A model generated the notes under the pieces. It did not search any database, had not been told where the DNA came from, and saw nothing but the letters and a program-made list of their open reading frames with translations. The position numbers and the translations under genes were made by a program. Below are positions 33,472-41,990 of a stretch of DNA of 43,338 nt, in pieces (position 1 is the stretch's first letter; each line of letters begins with the position of its first letter). This DNA is from Planctomycetota bacterium (lineage in GTDB: Bacteria; Planctomycetota; Planctomycetia; Pirellulales; Thermoguttaceae). Location: assembly GCA_030611515.1 (NCBI GenBank), contig JAUWPQ010000002.1:1-43338 (forward strand), given 5' to 3'.

Positions 33472-36072
33472 TCACTCCCGTTCCAGATAGCAGACGACCT
33501 GCTGCGTCATCGCGTTGGCGTTCAGCGTCAGGACGGCGCCGCCGCGGGAGGCCAGCGGCATGTCCAACACGTGGACCACGTGCGACCATTTCGCCTCGCC
33601 GGGCATAATCTCCGCCAGCCGGTTTGGCGTCTGCTCGAAAAACGCCCGGTTCCAGGAGTTCCCCTCGCGCCCCGGGAACAGCGCCATGTAGAGCATGTCC
33701 ATTTCCACCAGATCGTTGAAAAAGTGCGTGCCCAACGAGACGTCCGGTACGAGATCCTCGCGCATGGCGACGATTTCGCAGAGGATTCGCGCGGTGTCGA
33801 TTTCGGCGAAGCTGACCGGCACACCGAGCGAGGGCGTGGTGGTTCCCCAGCGGCCCGGCCCGACTAGCATCACCTGCCGCGGCGACGGCCGGTCGACGTG
33901 CAGCAGCCGGCCGATCAGCCGCGCGATCGAATAGCGTTCGCCGAGCGGGAGCTGCCCGTAGGCCGAGGGCGAGACGTAGACCAGCCGGTCGATATGGTTT
34001 ACCCTGCTGCGGCCGATCACCGCGCCGCGGGCCTCCAGCACGCGGTCATCGGGTTCAATCGTCTCGGGCAGCGCGACGGCGGGACTGTCCGAGAGAATTT
34101 GCAACGGCCGGCACTGCACCAGATTTATTTTGTAGCGGTCGCGGTCGAGGAAGTTCGCGGTAAACTCCAGATCGACCGGATAGTCGTATGCCTTCTGCAG
34201 AGTTTGGAGCATCTCGCGCATGTCGGCGACGAAGGGTGTTCGGGTCAGCAGATCGTCGAAGGTGAGCACCAGGTTTTCGCGGTCGGCCGTCTCGTCCCGG
34301 CCCGGCATGTGCGGCGACCGCTCGTCGCGGGAAGCGAATATCTCGACCGGCAGCCGAAAACTCCGCGACGCCACGCGGGCGAAATCGCGGGAAACGAACT
34401 GATTGGCCTCCAGGTCGATCACGTCCACCTTTCGTTGGGAATACTGCCGCACCTCGGCCAGATCGCTTTCCGGGCGTCGTTCGGGGGCGTTCAGCGCCAC
34501 GATCCGCGTGTAGTCGTCGTCCGACCGGTCGACCGCGCGGGTACCCAGGCCGAACACCAGCCGCATCACGCCGGCGTCCGGGTCGATGCTTTCGTGCCAG
34601 ACGTACGGGTTGCGCGACAGCGCCACGCCGGCCACTTGCGGATAAAACATGCTGCCGTAGCCGATACCCGAGACGCGCTGCACCAGCAGCGACATCTGTT
34701 CGTCCCGGTCGAGCAGTCCGCGCTGGGCGCGATAGCGCAGTGCCGCCTCGCTCATCGTGCTGGCGTATACCGTCTTGATGGCCGAAAGAAAATCTTGCAG
34801 CCGCCGGTGGTGCGGCCCTTGGTTGGGACAGAAAACACTCTCGTATTTACCCGCGAAGGCGTTGCCGTAGCCATCCTCCAACAGACTGCTCGAGCGGACG
34901 ATGATCGGCGCCTGGCCGAAATAGTCGAGCATCTCGGACAATCCCTTGACCAGATATTCGGGGAACTTTCCGGCGAGTATCCGCGCGCGGGCCTCGTCGA
35001 TTTGATCGAGAAAGTGGGCCAGCTCGCGCTGCTTCTCGCGCAGCCACCAGCAATCGTTCTCCACCAAGAACGAGCAGAACACGTCCGAGCCGATGAAGAA
35101 CGAGTCATGGGCCTCGAGCAAGTCGTGCCAGCGGGGATCGGATTTTTTGAGGATGGCGCGGGCGAGGATCATGCCGACCGACTTGCCCCCGATCAGGCCC
35201 GTGCCGATCATCCGACGCCAGATGTCCAGCACGTCGGGTAAAGTGAGATAGCCGCCGATCAGTTGCGAGAGCCGCTCGTCGCGCGAGACGGCCATCCGCA
35301 ACAGTTCGGGGACCAGCCGGTCGGCTTCCTCGACCGGTCGCGTGCCGCGGCGGACGCCTTCCCAACATTCCTCGGCGTGGAGAAACGTGCGGGTCCACTT
35401 ACCCAGCCGCAGGCGTATGGTCTCCAGGCCGGCCCACGGCTGCGCGGCGAGGATTTCGGCGGTGGTCGAGCTTTCCATCACCGGCCGGAACAAGTCTTTT
35501 TCCCAACGATGCAGGACGTGCATCGTGGCCGAGTAGCGCCCCTCGACCTTCAACGGATGGACGTAGAGTTGTCCCTTGTGTCGGTATACGTCGGCGAGAA
35601 TCTGCGTGGTCCGCTCCACCGCCGCGGTGGCGTGGAACGAATGGCATTGGCGGAAGACGGGGAAATAGGCCGTCGATTGCTGCCGAAAAATCAGCGGACA
35701 TATCAGCCTGAAGAAGTTGCCCAGCATCCGGTCGCTGCACCAGTCCTCGGCCAGACTGGAGAGACAGTCAAAGACAAAAGAGGCTTCCGGCCCCGCTTCG
35801 TGAATCTTTTGATGGATCGCCGCGATGAACCGCTCGAACCCGTCGCCGGTGTCGAGTTGATGGATGGTCGCCCCGAGCGATTCGGGCACTAAAGGATCGT
35901 GCCGAGCGAAGCGGAAGTAGACCAGCCGGCCGCCGCCGGCCGTCGCCGATCGGCAATAGGGGAGCATGAAGGGCGAGAAGTCGCTCAGTGAGTCGACTTG
36001 CCAGACGACGTTGTCGCCCGGCATCAGTCCCCGAAAAACGCGATCCAGTCCCGGCAATCCAGTGCTAGGCAT
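33472..36072 (-). CDS. Degenerate KaiC-like domain fused to PEP/pyruvate-binding (PPDK_N) domain
   Basis: 866 residues from the ATG at 36070-36072. Residues 1-215 look like a RecA/KaiC fold (GLPGLDRVFRGLMPGDNVVW; FVFDCLSSLAEDW as a Walker-B-like strand), but the Walker A P-loop is missing (DSLSDFSPF where GKT is expected). Residues about 285-680 match the ATP-grasp domain of PEP synthase / PPDK: GLIGGKSVGMILARAIL, PIIVRSSSLLEDGYGNAFAG with the RSS-ED and FAGxxES signature, and INLVQCRPLQ. There is no swivelling phospho-His domain and no PEP-utilising TIM barrel, so it cannot be a full PEP synthase. A further C-terminal domain of about 180 residues is unassigned. Perhaps a phosphotransfer or regulatory protein. 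Confidence 0.82.
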   Translation of the reverse strand: MPSTGLPGLDRVFRGLMPGDNVVWQVDSLSDFSPFMLPYCRSATAGGGRLVYFRFARHDPLVPESLGATIHQLDTGDGFERFIAAIHQKIHEAGPEASFVFDCLSSLAEDWCSDRMLGNFFRLICPLIFRQQSTAYFPVFRQCHSFHATAAVERTTQILADVYRHKGQLYVHPLKVEGRYSATMHVLHRWEKDLFRPVMESSTTAEILAAQPWAGLETIRLRLGKWTRTFLHAEECWEGVRRGTRPVEEADRLVPELLRMAVSRDERLSQLIGGYLTLPDVLDIWRRMIGTGLIGGKSVGMILARAILKKSDPRWHDLLEAHDSFFIGSDVFCSFLVENDCWWLREKQRELAHFLDQIDEARARILAGKFPEYLVKGLSEMLDYFGQAPIIVRSSSLLEDGYGNAFAGKYESVFCPNQGPHHRRLQDFLSAIKTVYASTMSEAALRYRAQRGLLDRDEQMSLLVQRVSGIGYGSMFYPQVAGVALSRNPYVWHESIDPDAGVMRLVFGLGTRAVDRSDDDYTRIVALNAPERRPESDLAEVRQYSQRKVDVIDLEANQFVSRDFARVASRSFRLPVEIFASRDERSPHMPGRDETADRENLVLTFDDLLTRTPFVADMREMLQTLQKAYDYPVDLEFTANFLDRDRYKINLVQCRPLQILSDSPAVALPETIEPDDRVLEARGAVIGRSRVNHIDRLVYVSPSAYGQLPLGERYSIARLIGRLLHVDRPSPRQVMLVGPGRWGTTTPSLGVPVSFAEIDTARILCEIVAMREDLVPDVSLGTHFFNDLVEMDMLYMALFPGREGNSWNRAFFEQTPNRLAEIMPGEAKWSHVVHVLDMPLASRGGAVLTLNANAMTQQVVCYLERE

Positions 36073-36150
36073 AAGCGGAAAGATTAGGAGAAAACGGGGC
36101 GAGGTTGTCGTCGTGAAAACTCATGGAGAATCGACGTTGGCGTCCGATCC

Positions 36151-36900
36151 TTACGCTCTACGCCGCGCGTATCCTCCAAAGACCAGTCCGGCAATCGCCA
36201 GCAACACCAGCGTGGACGGTTCGGGGGTCGTGTGCTCGGGGCCGCCTTCGATCAGCAGCCGTTTAGAGACGGCGTCGGCCGGATACGTAGACTCACAAAA
36301 AAGGTAGTTTATGCCCAGATAGCCGTCCTCCATCACGATGTCGTAGAAGCCGTCGTCCATGATCTTGCCGGCATCGGGAACGATATTTCCGTCGGCGTCG
36401 TAGAGTTGGCCCAGGATGACTATTCCCGGATCAGGGCAAGGAGTGAGCAATGCGATCGAATAGGTGCCCGGGGTCAAATCATCGAAAGTGTAAGTTCCGT
36501 TTGAATCGGTGTACGTAATAAGCGGCGGATCGCCGCCTTCCTTGGTAAGCGAGAGTTCGGCGTCGATGATTGCCCAATCCGTGGTTTCCATAATGCCGTT
36601 GCCGTTCTCGTCGAAATACACGTAGCCTGAAAGGCTGTTGGCCGCAACACCCTCGTCCGACACCTCGGCCGCTAGGAGCATCATGGACGAAGAAGGCGGC
36701 GGGTCAAACGTGTCGTTGGTCGGCACGTAAGACGTGGTGGAACGCGAGAAGCCGCCCCACTGCCACGTGTCGTAACTGGCGGCGCCGATCATCTCGGCCG
36801 GCGCATTAGAGGCCAGCAAAAGAGTTATTCCCATACAGAGACAGACACGCCAAACATGCGGCGCGCATGCCGGAACCAACCGCCGATGTTGAGTTGTCAC
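36151..36900 (-). CDS. PEP-CTERM protein with SdrD_B/Cna_B-like domain
   Basis: 249 residues from the GTG at 36898-36900, with GGAGG eight bases upstream. A signal peptide runs to about residue 38 (VCLCMGITLLLASNAPAE). A prealbumin-like repeat domain follows: LSGYVYFDENGNGIMETTDW, AIIDAELSLTKEGG, then TYTDSNGTYTFDDLTPGTYS, typical of SdrD_B/Cna_B folds. The C-terminus is a PEP-CTERM sorting tail: PEPSTLVLLAIAGLVFGGYA then RRRA. Such tails are recognised by exosortase; no exosortase is in the window. Likely a surface or matrix protein. The upstream in-frame extension to 37002 lacks a ribosome site. Confidence 0.88.
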   Translation of the reverse strand: MTTQHRRLVPACAPHVWRVCLCMGITLLLASNAPAEMIGAASYDTWQWGGFSRSTTSYVPTNDTFDPPPSSSMMLLAAEVSDEGVAANSLSGYVYFDENGNGIMETTDWAIIDAELSLTKEGGDPPLITYTDSNGTYTFDDLTPGTYSIALLTPCPDPGIVILGQLYDADGNIVPDAGKIMDDGFYDIVMEDGYLGINYLFCESTYPADAVSKRLLIEGGPEHTTPEPSTLVLLAIAGLVFGGYARRRA

Positions 36901-37397
36901 GAACACTGCCTCCGCGTTATTATGTGTACGCGAAAAATTCCCTGTAACTTTCCTAATCCTCATTCTAGCTAAAGCTGCTAAAATTGCAACAATTTGGCGC
37001 AAGACGGGGCAAAGGTTCCATCTACTTATTTCTTTCGGAAGAAGACATTGATATCCCTAACGCAAAGTAAAAACGGGGGGGTATATCACCCGCAATACCG
37101 CCCATACGCCCCAAGGCTCCCACGGTAACACTGGGTATCCTTCGCTGGTGGCATTGGGAACACTATGCCGGAACAACCCGTAAGGTCATTCCGCCCGTAG
37201 AGTGAGCGTCTAGTGGTCCACCAAGCTGGGTTTGACAGGTTGGGTGCCACTGGCTCTGCCAGTGCTTGCTTCGATGCAACACTGGCAAAGCCAGTGGCAC
37301 CCAACGAGCCAACCTATCAGTTTCCACTTGGTGGACCACTAGAGATGCCCCGCCGATCCGCGAGATTAGGCCGGTGGTTGTCCGATGAACGCGGCGT
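36901..37397. other. 497-bp spacer with palindromic element P2, no gene seen
   Basis: It lies between the PEP-CTERM and second porin genes, both on the minus strand. AT-rich sequence at 36910-37060 probably carries the PEP-CTERM gene promoter. The 37210-37342 element is described separately. Nothing else recognised. Confidence 0.5.
37210..37342. mobile_element. 133-bp MITE-like element P2 with 16-bp perfect inverted ends
   Basis: Ends CTAGTGGTCCACCAAG and CTTGGTGGACCACTAG are exact complements. Inside, a second pair of arms GTTGGGTGCCACTGGCTCTG ... CAGTGGCACCCAAC flanks a loop TTGCTTCGATGCAA. The core (GGGTGCCACTGG) is shared in style with P1 and with the element at 43183-43317. It encodes nothing. 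A miniature transposable element moved by a transposase elsewhere is the best reading. Confidence 0.82.
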
Positions 37398-38684
37398 TTA
37401 CCACAGCCATTCCAGGCTGAGCGAGAGGCCGTGGTAGAAGATATTGCCGTTGGTGTTGATCTGGTTGAGCGTGTGGGGGTTGAACTGAAGTTGCTCGACG
37501 GCCAGGGTCATGCCGGAAACCCACATGAAGTCGTAGCCCACGTGGCCGACCAGATTCGGCCGGAACTTGTGGGTTGCGAAGAAACCCACCTCGCCGATCA
37601 ACGAAGCCTCGTGTTTGGCGGCGGCCAAGCGGCGGCTGAACGTGGGGGCATTTGCAACGCCCGAGTTGATCGTGCTGGCTTGGTCGGAGAAGTTGATGTA
37701 CGGGCCGAGCCTGACGCGGATGCCCCAATCCCACCGACATTTGCGGAAGGTCATGTCGGCGCCGAACTGAAACCCCAGCAGGTTGTTGTGGGATACGATG
37801 TCGTAGTCGCCCGTGTATGTCGTCCCACCCGTGGTGCTCTCGCTATGGAAGCGGAACGTCTCGTTATCCTGAAAAAATCGCAAGCCGTAAATGTATGACA
37901 TGTAGGTTCCCGGCTGACATTCGCGCCGCCACTTGCCGTTCGGGTGCAGCACCAGACGGTCCTGCTGGCCGCGCGGAACGATGCGGCCGTTTAGCTCGAA
38001 GTTGTTGGTGTAGGACGCATAGTAAGTGGACTGCAAGTCGGCATAGTCGAAGCCTGTGAGGGAATATCCTTGAACCATGAACTCGCTGAACAAATCTCCG
38101 TTGCCGAGGTGCTCGACCTTGTCTTTCCACCCATTAGCGCCCCAATATGTGAACTCCACGAAGTGATCGCGATTGAGAGTGTCGCGGGCGAAGTAGTGGC
38201 CGATCGTCATGGCGTAGGCGGCCGAGACGTCGGGTGCGGCCGACTTGCTGCTCAATACCGCCGTCCAACCAACGTTATTATCCCATGTTGATCCTATCAC
38301 TTGGTTTCGGGGCCGGCTGCGGGTCAATATTCGGACGCCTTGTTTGGTGTACCAGTCGGGCGGGCATCCGCTGCCGCCGCCGCAGTTCGCGCAGCATGGT
38401 CCCACCAGAGCGCCGTCCCAAAGGCCGTTGTCGATCATGAAGCCATCGTCCATCATGCCGCCATCCGGCGCCTGGAGATAACTCTGTCCAGGTTCAATCA
38501 TGCCGTCGGTCGGCTGATCGCCGTCGGCAACGCCATTGTCGTATTGTGGCGACACGGGTATGAGTTGCTCGGCGTAGGGGCCGGTCGGTTGCTGCTTATA
38601 AACGTCCTGGGCCACGGCCTGAGAGCCGACGCACAAAACGATCCCAGCAATAGCCATCAAGAGAGGCGTCAATGCCGTTTTCAC
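37398..38684 (-). CDS. BBP7-like outer-membrane beta-barrel protein (copy 2)
   Basis: 428 residues from the GTG at 38682-38684 with GGAGGACA upstream. Signal peptide 1-25 (ending SQAVAQ). Residues 26-110 are disordered and Gly/Met/Asp-rich, with CCANCGGGSGCPPD, a Cys-rich patch as in copy 1. A barrel of beta strands follows (YAMTIGHYFARDTLNRDHFV, TYMSYIYGLRFFQDNETFRF, NLLGFQFGADMTFRKCRWDW, FRPNLVGHVGYDFMWVSGMT) and the last strand GLSLSLEWLW ends in an aromatic residue. Shared blocks with copy 1 (LLGVQFGFD/LLGFQFGAD, MGLA/MTLA with GYxxxxVTG/GYDFMWVSG) show they are homologous. Presumed BBP7 porin or surface protein. Confidence 0.87.
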   Translation of the reverse strand: MKTALTPLLMAIAGIVLCVGSQAVAQDVYKQQPTGPYAEQLIPVSPQYDNGVADGDQPTDGMIEPGQSYLQAPDGGMMDDGFMIDNGLWDGALVGPCCANCGGGSGCPPDWYTKQGVRILTRSRPRNQVIGSTWDNNVGWTAVLSSKSAAPDVSAAYAMTIGHYFARDTLNRDHFVEFTYWGANGWKDKVEHLGNGDLFSEFMVQGYSLTGFDYADLQSTYYASYTNNFELNGRIVPRGQQDRLVLHPNGKWRRECQPGTYMSYIYGLRFFQDNETFRFHSESTTGGTTYTGDYDIVSHNNLLGFQFGADMTFRKCRWDWGIRVRLGPYINFSDQASTINSGVANAPTFSRRLAAAKHEASLIGEVGFFATHKFRPNLVGHVGYDFMWVSGMTLAVEQLQFNPHTLNQINTNGNIFYHGLSLSLEWLW

Positions 38685-39158
38685 CAGAATGTCCTCCTTG
38701 CCTAATCTTCCAGCGCTCGTAGCCCGTGCGCATCAGCAGCGGATGACTACGAAAACACACAACAGGAGAATCGACCAACGACGCCCCGGAGAACAGGAAT
38801 AATCGGTAGATGCGCAAAAAACACCGCAGGCTCGGCGACAGTCAGTGTTTCCCGAGATGCCCTGTCTTCGCGCATTTCGCTGGGTTCAAGTCCCTGTTTT
38901 ATGTCCAGGAAGGATGGATGCGGTAGCGATATATGGATAGAGTAGGGGATATTGCTTACTGGGATTGATTTTCACGAAAACAGAGTGAAAATGGTTGCAT
39001 CTTGTTGTTGTCTCGGTTTACTCGGTTCCCTCGCCGGGAAAACTCCGCTCAACGCCGCGTGGACGCGGCGGCTAAACTTTGTATGTGGCACACCGCGTGG
39101 ACGCGACGGCAATGGCGGCTGTTGATTCATCACTCACCCTATTTTGCTGATACTCATA
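38685..39158. other. 474-bp divergent spacer, no gene seen
   Basis: It separates porin copy 2 (minus) and the transaldolase gene (plus) and should hold both promoters; none could be assigned with confidence. A small perfect hairpin CGCCGCGTGGACGCGGCG lies at 39053-39070 followed by GCTAAAC, a half REP. A GGTTCAAGTCC at 38882-38892 resembles a tRNA T-loop but no tRNA folds around it. Confidence 0.5.
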
Positions 39159-40208
39159 ATGTCAAATCCTATCAAATCTTTATTGTCCAGCGGCACAATA
39201 CTTTGGCTCGACTCGATCGACCCTGATCTGGTCCGTTCCAACCGGGCCACCGGCGCCACCGGCGCCACGTCCAATCCGATCATCGTGGCCGATCTGTTGG
39301 CGACCGGACGATTCGACGCCCAGATCGAGCAGCTCATCCGACAGCGGCTCGACGACGCCCAGATCGCCTGGCAGATGACCGATGCGATGGTCCGCGACGC
39401 CGAGGAGGTGTTTTTACCCGTCTGGGAGGAAACCGGCGGCGACGACGGCTACGTCAGCTTCGAGCTTGATCCGCTGCTGGAAGACCCGGAGTTGGATCTG
39501 TCGCATGCCAAACGAGTCGGCGAGTACGTGCGGCTGGGGCGGCAGTGGTCGGCGGGCCATCGGAACCGGATGATCAAGGTGCCGGCCACGCCCGCCGGAT
39601 TGGACGCCCTGGAAGAATTGGTCGCCGCCGGCGTGACGGTCAACGTGACGTTGATCTTCACCTCGCGTCAGTACCAACAGGCGCGGGAGGCCGTATGGCG
39701 CGGCGCGCAGCGACGCAACAATCTCGACGGCTTCAAGAGCGTATACAGCATATTCGTATCCCGGATAGACGTATACACCGAGAAGGCGGCGCCGGAGCTT
39801 TCGCCCGCCGCACAAGGCATGGTGGGCATACTGAACGCCAAGCGGATTTGGGCCGACAACCAACAGTACTGGGCCGAACGGCCGACGCCGCTACGGCAGG
39901 AGATCGTCTTCGCCAGCACGGGCACGAAGAGAGCCGACGATCCGCCTTGGAAATATGTCGAGGCCTTCGCCGGCTCGGACATTCAGACCAATCCGCCGGC
40001 CACGAACGAAGCGGTCGCCCGCAGCGATCTCACTTTCACCCGCCAGGTAAACCGCCTTCCGCCCGAGGAAGTGAGCGAGGAGATCGACCGGCTGGTGGAC
40101 ATGAAAAAGCTGGAATCCACCTTGATGGCCGAGGGGATCGCCAAGTTCGCCAATCCGCAGAAGAAGCTGTTGGCGTTGGTGGCCAAGAAACGGCAGTCCG
40201 TTGCTTGA
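39159..40208 (+). CDS. tal: Transaldolase
   Basis: Transfers a dihydroxyacetone unit between sugar phosphates in the non-oxidative pentose phosphate pathway. The 349-residue protein starts at the ATG at 39159 (upstream TTG at 39144 is in frame but has no ribosome site). [15 protein letters not shown] and [13 protein letters not shown] are the N-terminal blocks; [17 protein letters not shown] contains the Schiff-base Lys, followed by [15 protein letters not shown] and [15 protein letters not shown]. The segment [11 protein letters not shown] shows a small duplicated ATG unit (GGCGCCACC repeated). The C-terminal part ([24 protein letters not shown]) also fits. The HicB gene follows 44 bases later. 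Confidence 0.93.
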   Translation: MSNPIKSLLSSGTILWLDSIDPDLVRSNRATGATGATSNPIIVADLLATGRFDAQIEQLIRQRLDDAQIAWQMTDAMVRDAEEVFLPVWEETGGDDGYVSFELDPLLEDPELDLSHAKRVGEYVRLGRQWSAGHRNRMIKVPATPAGLDALEELVAAGVTVNVTLIFTSRQYQQAREAVWRGAQRRNNLDGFKSVYSIFVSRIDVYTEKAAPELSPAAQGMVGILNAKRIWADNQQYWAERPTPLRQEIVFASTGTKRADDPPWKYVEAFAGSDIQTNPPATNEAVARSDLTFTRQVNRLPPEEVSEEIDRLVDMKKLESTLMAEGIAKFANPQKKLLALVAKKRQSVA

Positions 40209-40252
40209 CGCGACGCCGGTGACGTGGATAGACTAAAGTGGAGGTGTACGCC

Positions 40253-40459
40253 ATGAAGCTAATCGTAACTTTGGATCGTGACGAGACGGGCATGATCGTA
40301 GCCGAATGTCCCGCAATCCCCGGATGCATTTCGCAGGGACGCACCGAGGACGAAGCGATGACCAACATCCGCGATGCTATTCAAGCGTGTGTGGAATCCC
40401 GCGTCGCCAATGGTATGCCTTTGACCGTTGCTACTCGAGAAGTTGAGGTCACCGTGTAA
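40253..40459 (+). CDS. hicB: HicB-family antitoxin
   Basis: 68 residues from the ATG at 40253, with GGAGGT eight bases upstream (a GTG at 40238 is in frame but overlaps that site). MKLIVTLDRDETGMIVAECP, AIPGCISQGRTEDEAMTNIR and DAIQACVESRVANGMPL is the partial RNase H fold typical of HicB. HicB neutralises HicA, a double-stranded-RNA-binding-type mRNA interferase. The TAA stop overlaps the next ATG by one base (TAATG), the usual hicB-hicA coupling. However the next frame is not hicA but a secreted HExxH protein that begins with HicA-like residues, so the toxin appears lost. Confidence 0.9.
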   Translation: MKLIVTLDRDETGMIVAECPAIPGCISQGRTEDEAMTNIRDAIQACVESRVANGMPLTVATREVEVTV

Positions 40460-41892
40460 TGCCACGATTGCCCGTTGTCTCGGGTCTTGCCCTTATATTC
40501 ATATTCGCCGTCTCTGCCATTTTTCCGGCCTATGCGACGATAGCGAGCGACGACGCCCGCGCGGAGGCCGAGGGCATCCGAAAACTGTCCGGCAAGCGGC
40601 TGACGTTGTACACCGATCTAAGCGGCGCGGAGATCGACCGGCTGCCGGCGGTCTTCGACCGGGCGTTTCCGCAATGGTGTCGGTATTTCGGCATTGACGA
40701 AAACCGTCATGCCGATTGGCGGCTGACGGGCTTCCTGATGAAGGACAAGGCCCGGTTCACGTCGACCGGTTTTTTACCCGCCGACCTGCCGCCGTTTCCG
40801 CACGGTTATTCCCGCGGCAGCCGGTTGTGGCTTTACGAGCAGCCAAGCGACTACTATCGCCGCCACCTGCTGTTGCACGAGGGGACGCACGGCTTTATGA
40901 ATACGCTGCTGGGTAGTTGCGGCCCGCCCTGGTACATGGAAGGGCTGGCCGAATATCTCGGCACGCACCGCCTGCAAGACGGTCGTCTTACGCTCGGCTA
41001 CATGCCGCGCGACCGCGAAGAAACGCCCGAGTGGGGCCGGATTCGCATTATCCAAGACGCCGTGGCACAGCGCCGAGCGTTGCGACTGGACGACGTGATC
41101 AATATGCCCCCGACCGCGCACCGCACAACCGAACCTTACGCCTGGTGTTGGGCGGTCGTGACACTGCTGGACCGTCATCCTCGATACCAGAAGCGTTTCC
41201 GCCGGATGGTCCAATTTGTCCGCGAGCGGGATTTCAACGCCCGCTTCCGCCGGCTCTTCGCCGACGATTGGCGGGAGCTATGCGAGGAGTGGCAACTGAT
41301 GATCGTCGGCATGGAGTACGGCTACGACGTGGCCCGCTGCGCGATTGATTTCACGCCGGCCAAAGCCTCCCCTCTCCTTTTGGGAGAGGGGCCGGGCAAA
41401 ATCTCCCCTCGCCCTCTGGGAGAGGGGCCGGGGGTGAGGGCCGTCGCCGCCGACCGCGGCTGGCAAAACTCTGGTCTGCGTTTGGAGTCGGGCAAGACGT
41501 ACCGCCTGACCGCCTCGGGACGCTACAAAATCGCCACATCCTCCCCTCGCCCATTGGGAGAGGGGCCAGACAAAATCTCCCCTCTCCCATTGGGAGAGGG
41601 GCAGGGGGTGAGGGCGGATGTTTCCCCGAAGCCGAAAGTATGGTGGTGCGAGCCGGGCGGCGTCTCGATCCGCTACTACAAAGGCCGTCCGCTGGGCATA
41701 CTGCTGGCGGCGGTCCGGCCCGACGATCCGCCGCCGGGCAGCACGTCCGCGCTGTTGCGTCCAACGGTGATCGGCCTGGGCGCGACCATCACACCCGCCG
41801 AGTCCGGCACGCTCTTCTTGAAGATCAACGACTCGCCCGGCGAGTTGCACGACAACGCCGGCCGGTTGAAGGTGAAAGTCCGACGCGAGTGA
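40459..41892 (+). CDS. Secreted HExxH protein with HicA-like N-terminus and translated REPs
   Basis: 477 residues. Residues 1-9, MPRLPVVSG, read exactly like the start of HicA toxins, then the frame runs straight into a hydrophobic signal segment (LALIFIFAVSAIFPAYA). The mature part carries LLHEGTHGFM (HExxH at residues 140-144) and WYMEGLAEYLG about 17 residues later, the second-Glu pattern of gluzincin metalloproteases, so a zinc peptidase is likely. Substrate unknown. Two blocks of REP-derived peptide (SPLLLGEGPGKISPRPLGEG, and SPRPLGEGPDKISPLPLGEG) at residues about 303-328 and 361-386 interrupt the C-terminal beta-rich region. Translation is coupled to hicB by TAATG. No further ribosome site is visible. 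Confidence 0.84.
   Translation: MPRLPVVSGLALIFIFAVSAIFPAYATIASDDARAEAEGIRKLSGKRLTLYTDLSGAEIDRLPAVFDRAFPQWCRYFGIDENRHADWRLTGFLMKDKARFTSTGFLPADLPPFPHGYSRGSRLWLYEQPSDYYRRHLLLHEGTHGFMNTLLGSCGPPWYMEGLAEYLGTHRLQDGRLTLGYMPRDREETPEWGRIRIIQDAVAQRRALRLDDVINMPPTAHRTTEPYAWCWAVVTLLDRHPRYQKRFRRMVQFVRERDFNARFRRLFADDWRELCEEWQLMIVGMEYGYDVARCAIDFTPAKASPLLLGEGPGKISPRPLGEGPGVRAVAADRGWQNSGLRLESGKTYRLTASGRYKIATSSPRPLGEGPDKISPLPLGEGQGVRADVSPKPKVWWCEPGGVSIRYYKGRPLGILLAAVRPDDPPPGSTSALLRPTVIGLGATITPAESGTLFLKINDSPGELHDNAGRLKVKVRRE
41367..41440. repeat. Tandem CTCTCCC-type REPs inside the HExxH gene, block 1
   Basis: Two hairpins CCCCTCTCCTTTTGGGAGAG and CCCCTCGCCCTCTGGGAGAG, then GGGGCCGGGGGTGAGGGC. They belong to the same CCCTCACCC family as the one in mutM. 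Translated in frame. Confidence 0.9.
41540..41614. repeat. Tandem CTCTCCC-type REPs inside the HExxH gene, block 2
   Basis: CTCCCCTCGCCCATTGGGAG and CTCCCCTCTCCCATTGGGAG, then AGGGGCAGGGGGTGAGGGC. Same double structure as block 1, about 100 bases further on, also in frame. Confidence 0.9.
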
Positions 41893-41990
41893 GTATCTGG
41901 GGCATATTCCGGGGACGGAATGTCCCGGAATGCTCCCCGGAATGCCGGTCACCGTGGGCGCGGAAGAGTAGCTCGCGCGACCTAATCTCG

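Noticed and set aside
38870..38900. tRNA-like T-loop GGTTCAAGTCC
   Set aside because: The flanking bases do not form a proper T-stem, and no acceptor, D or anticodon arms could be folded upstream.
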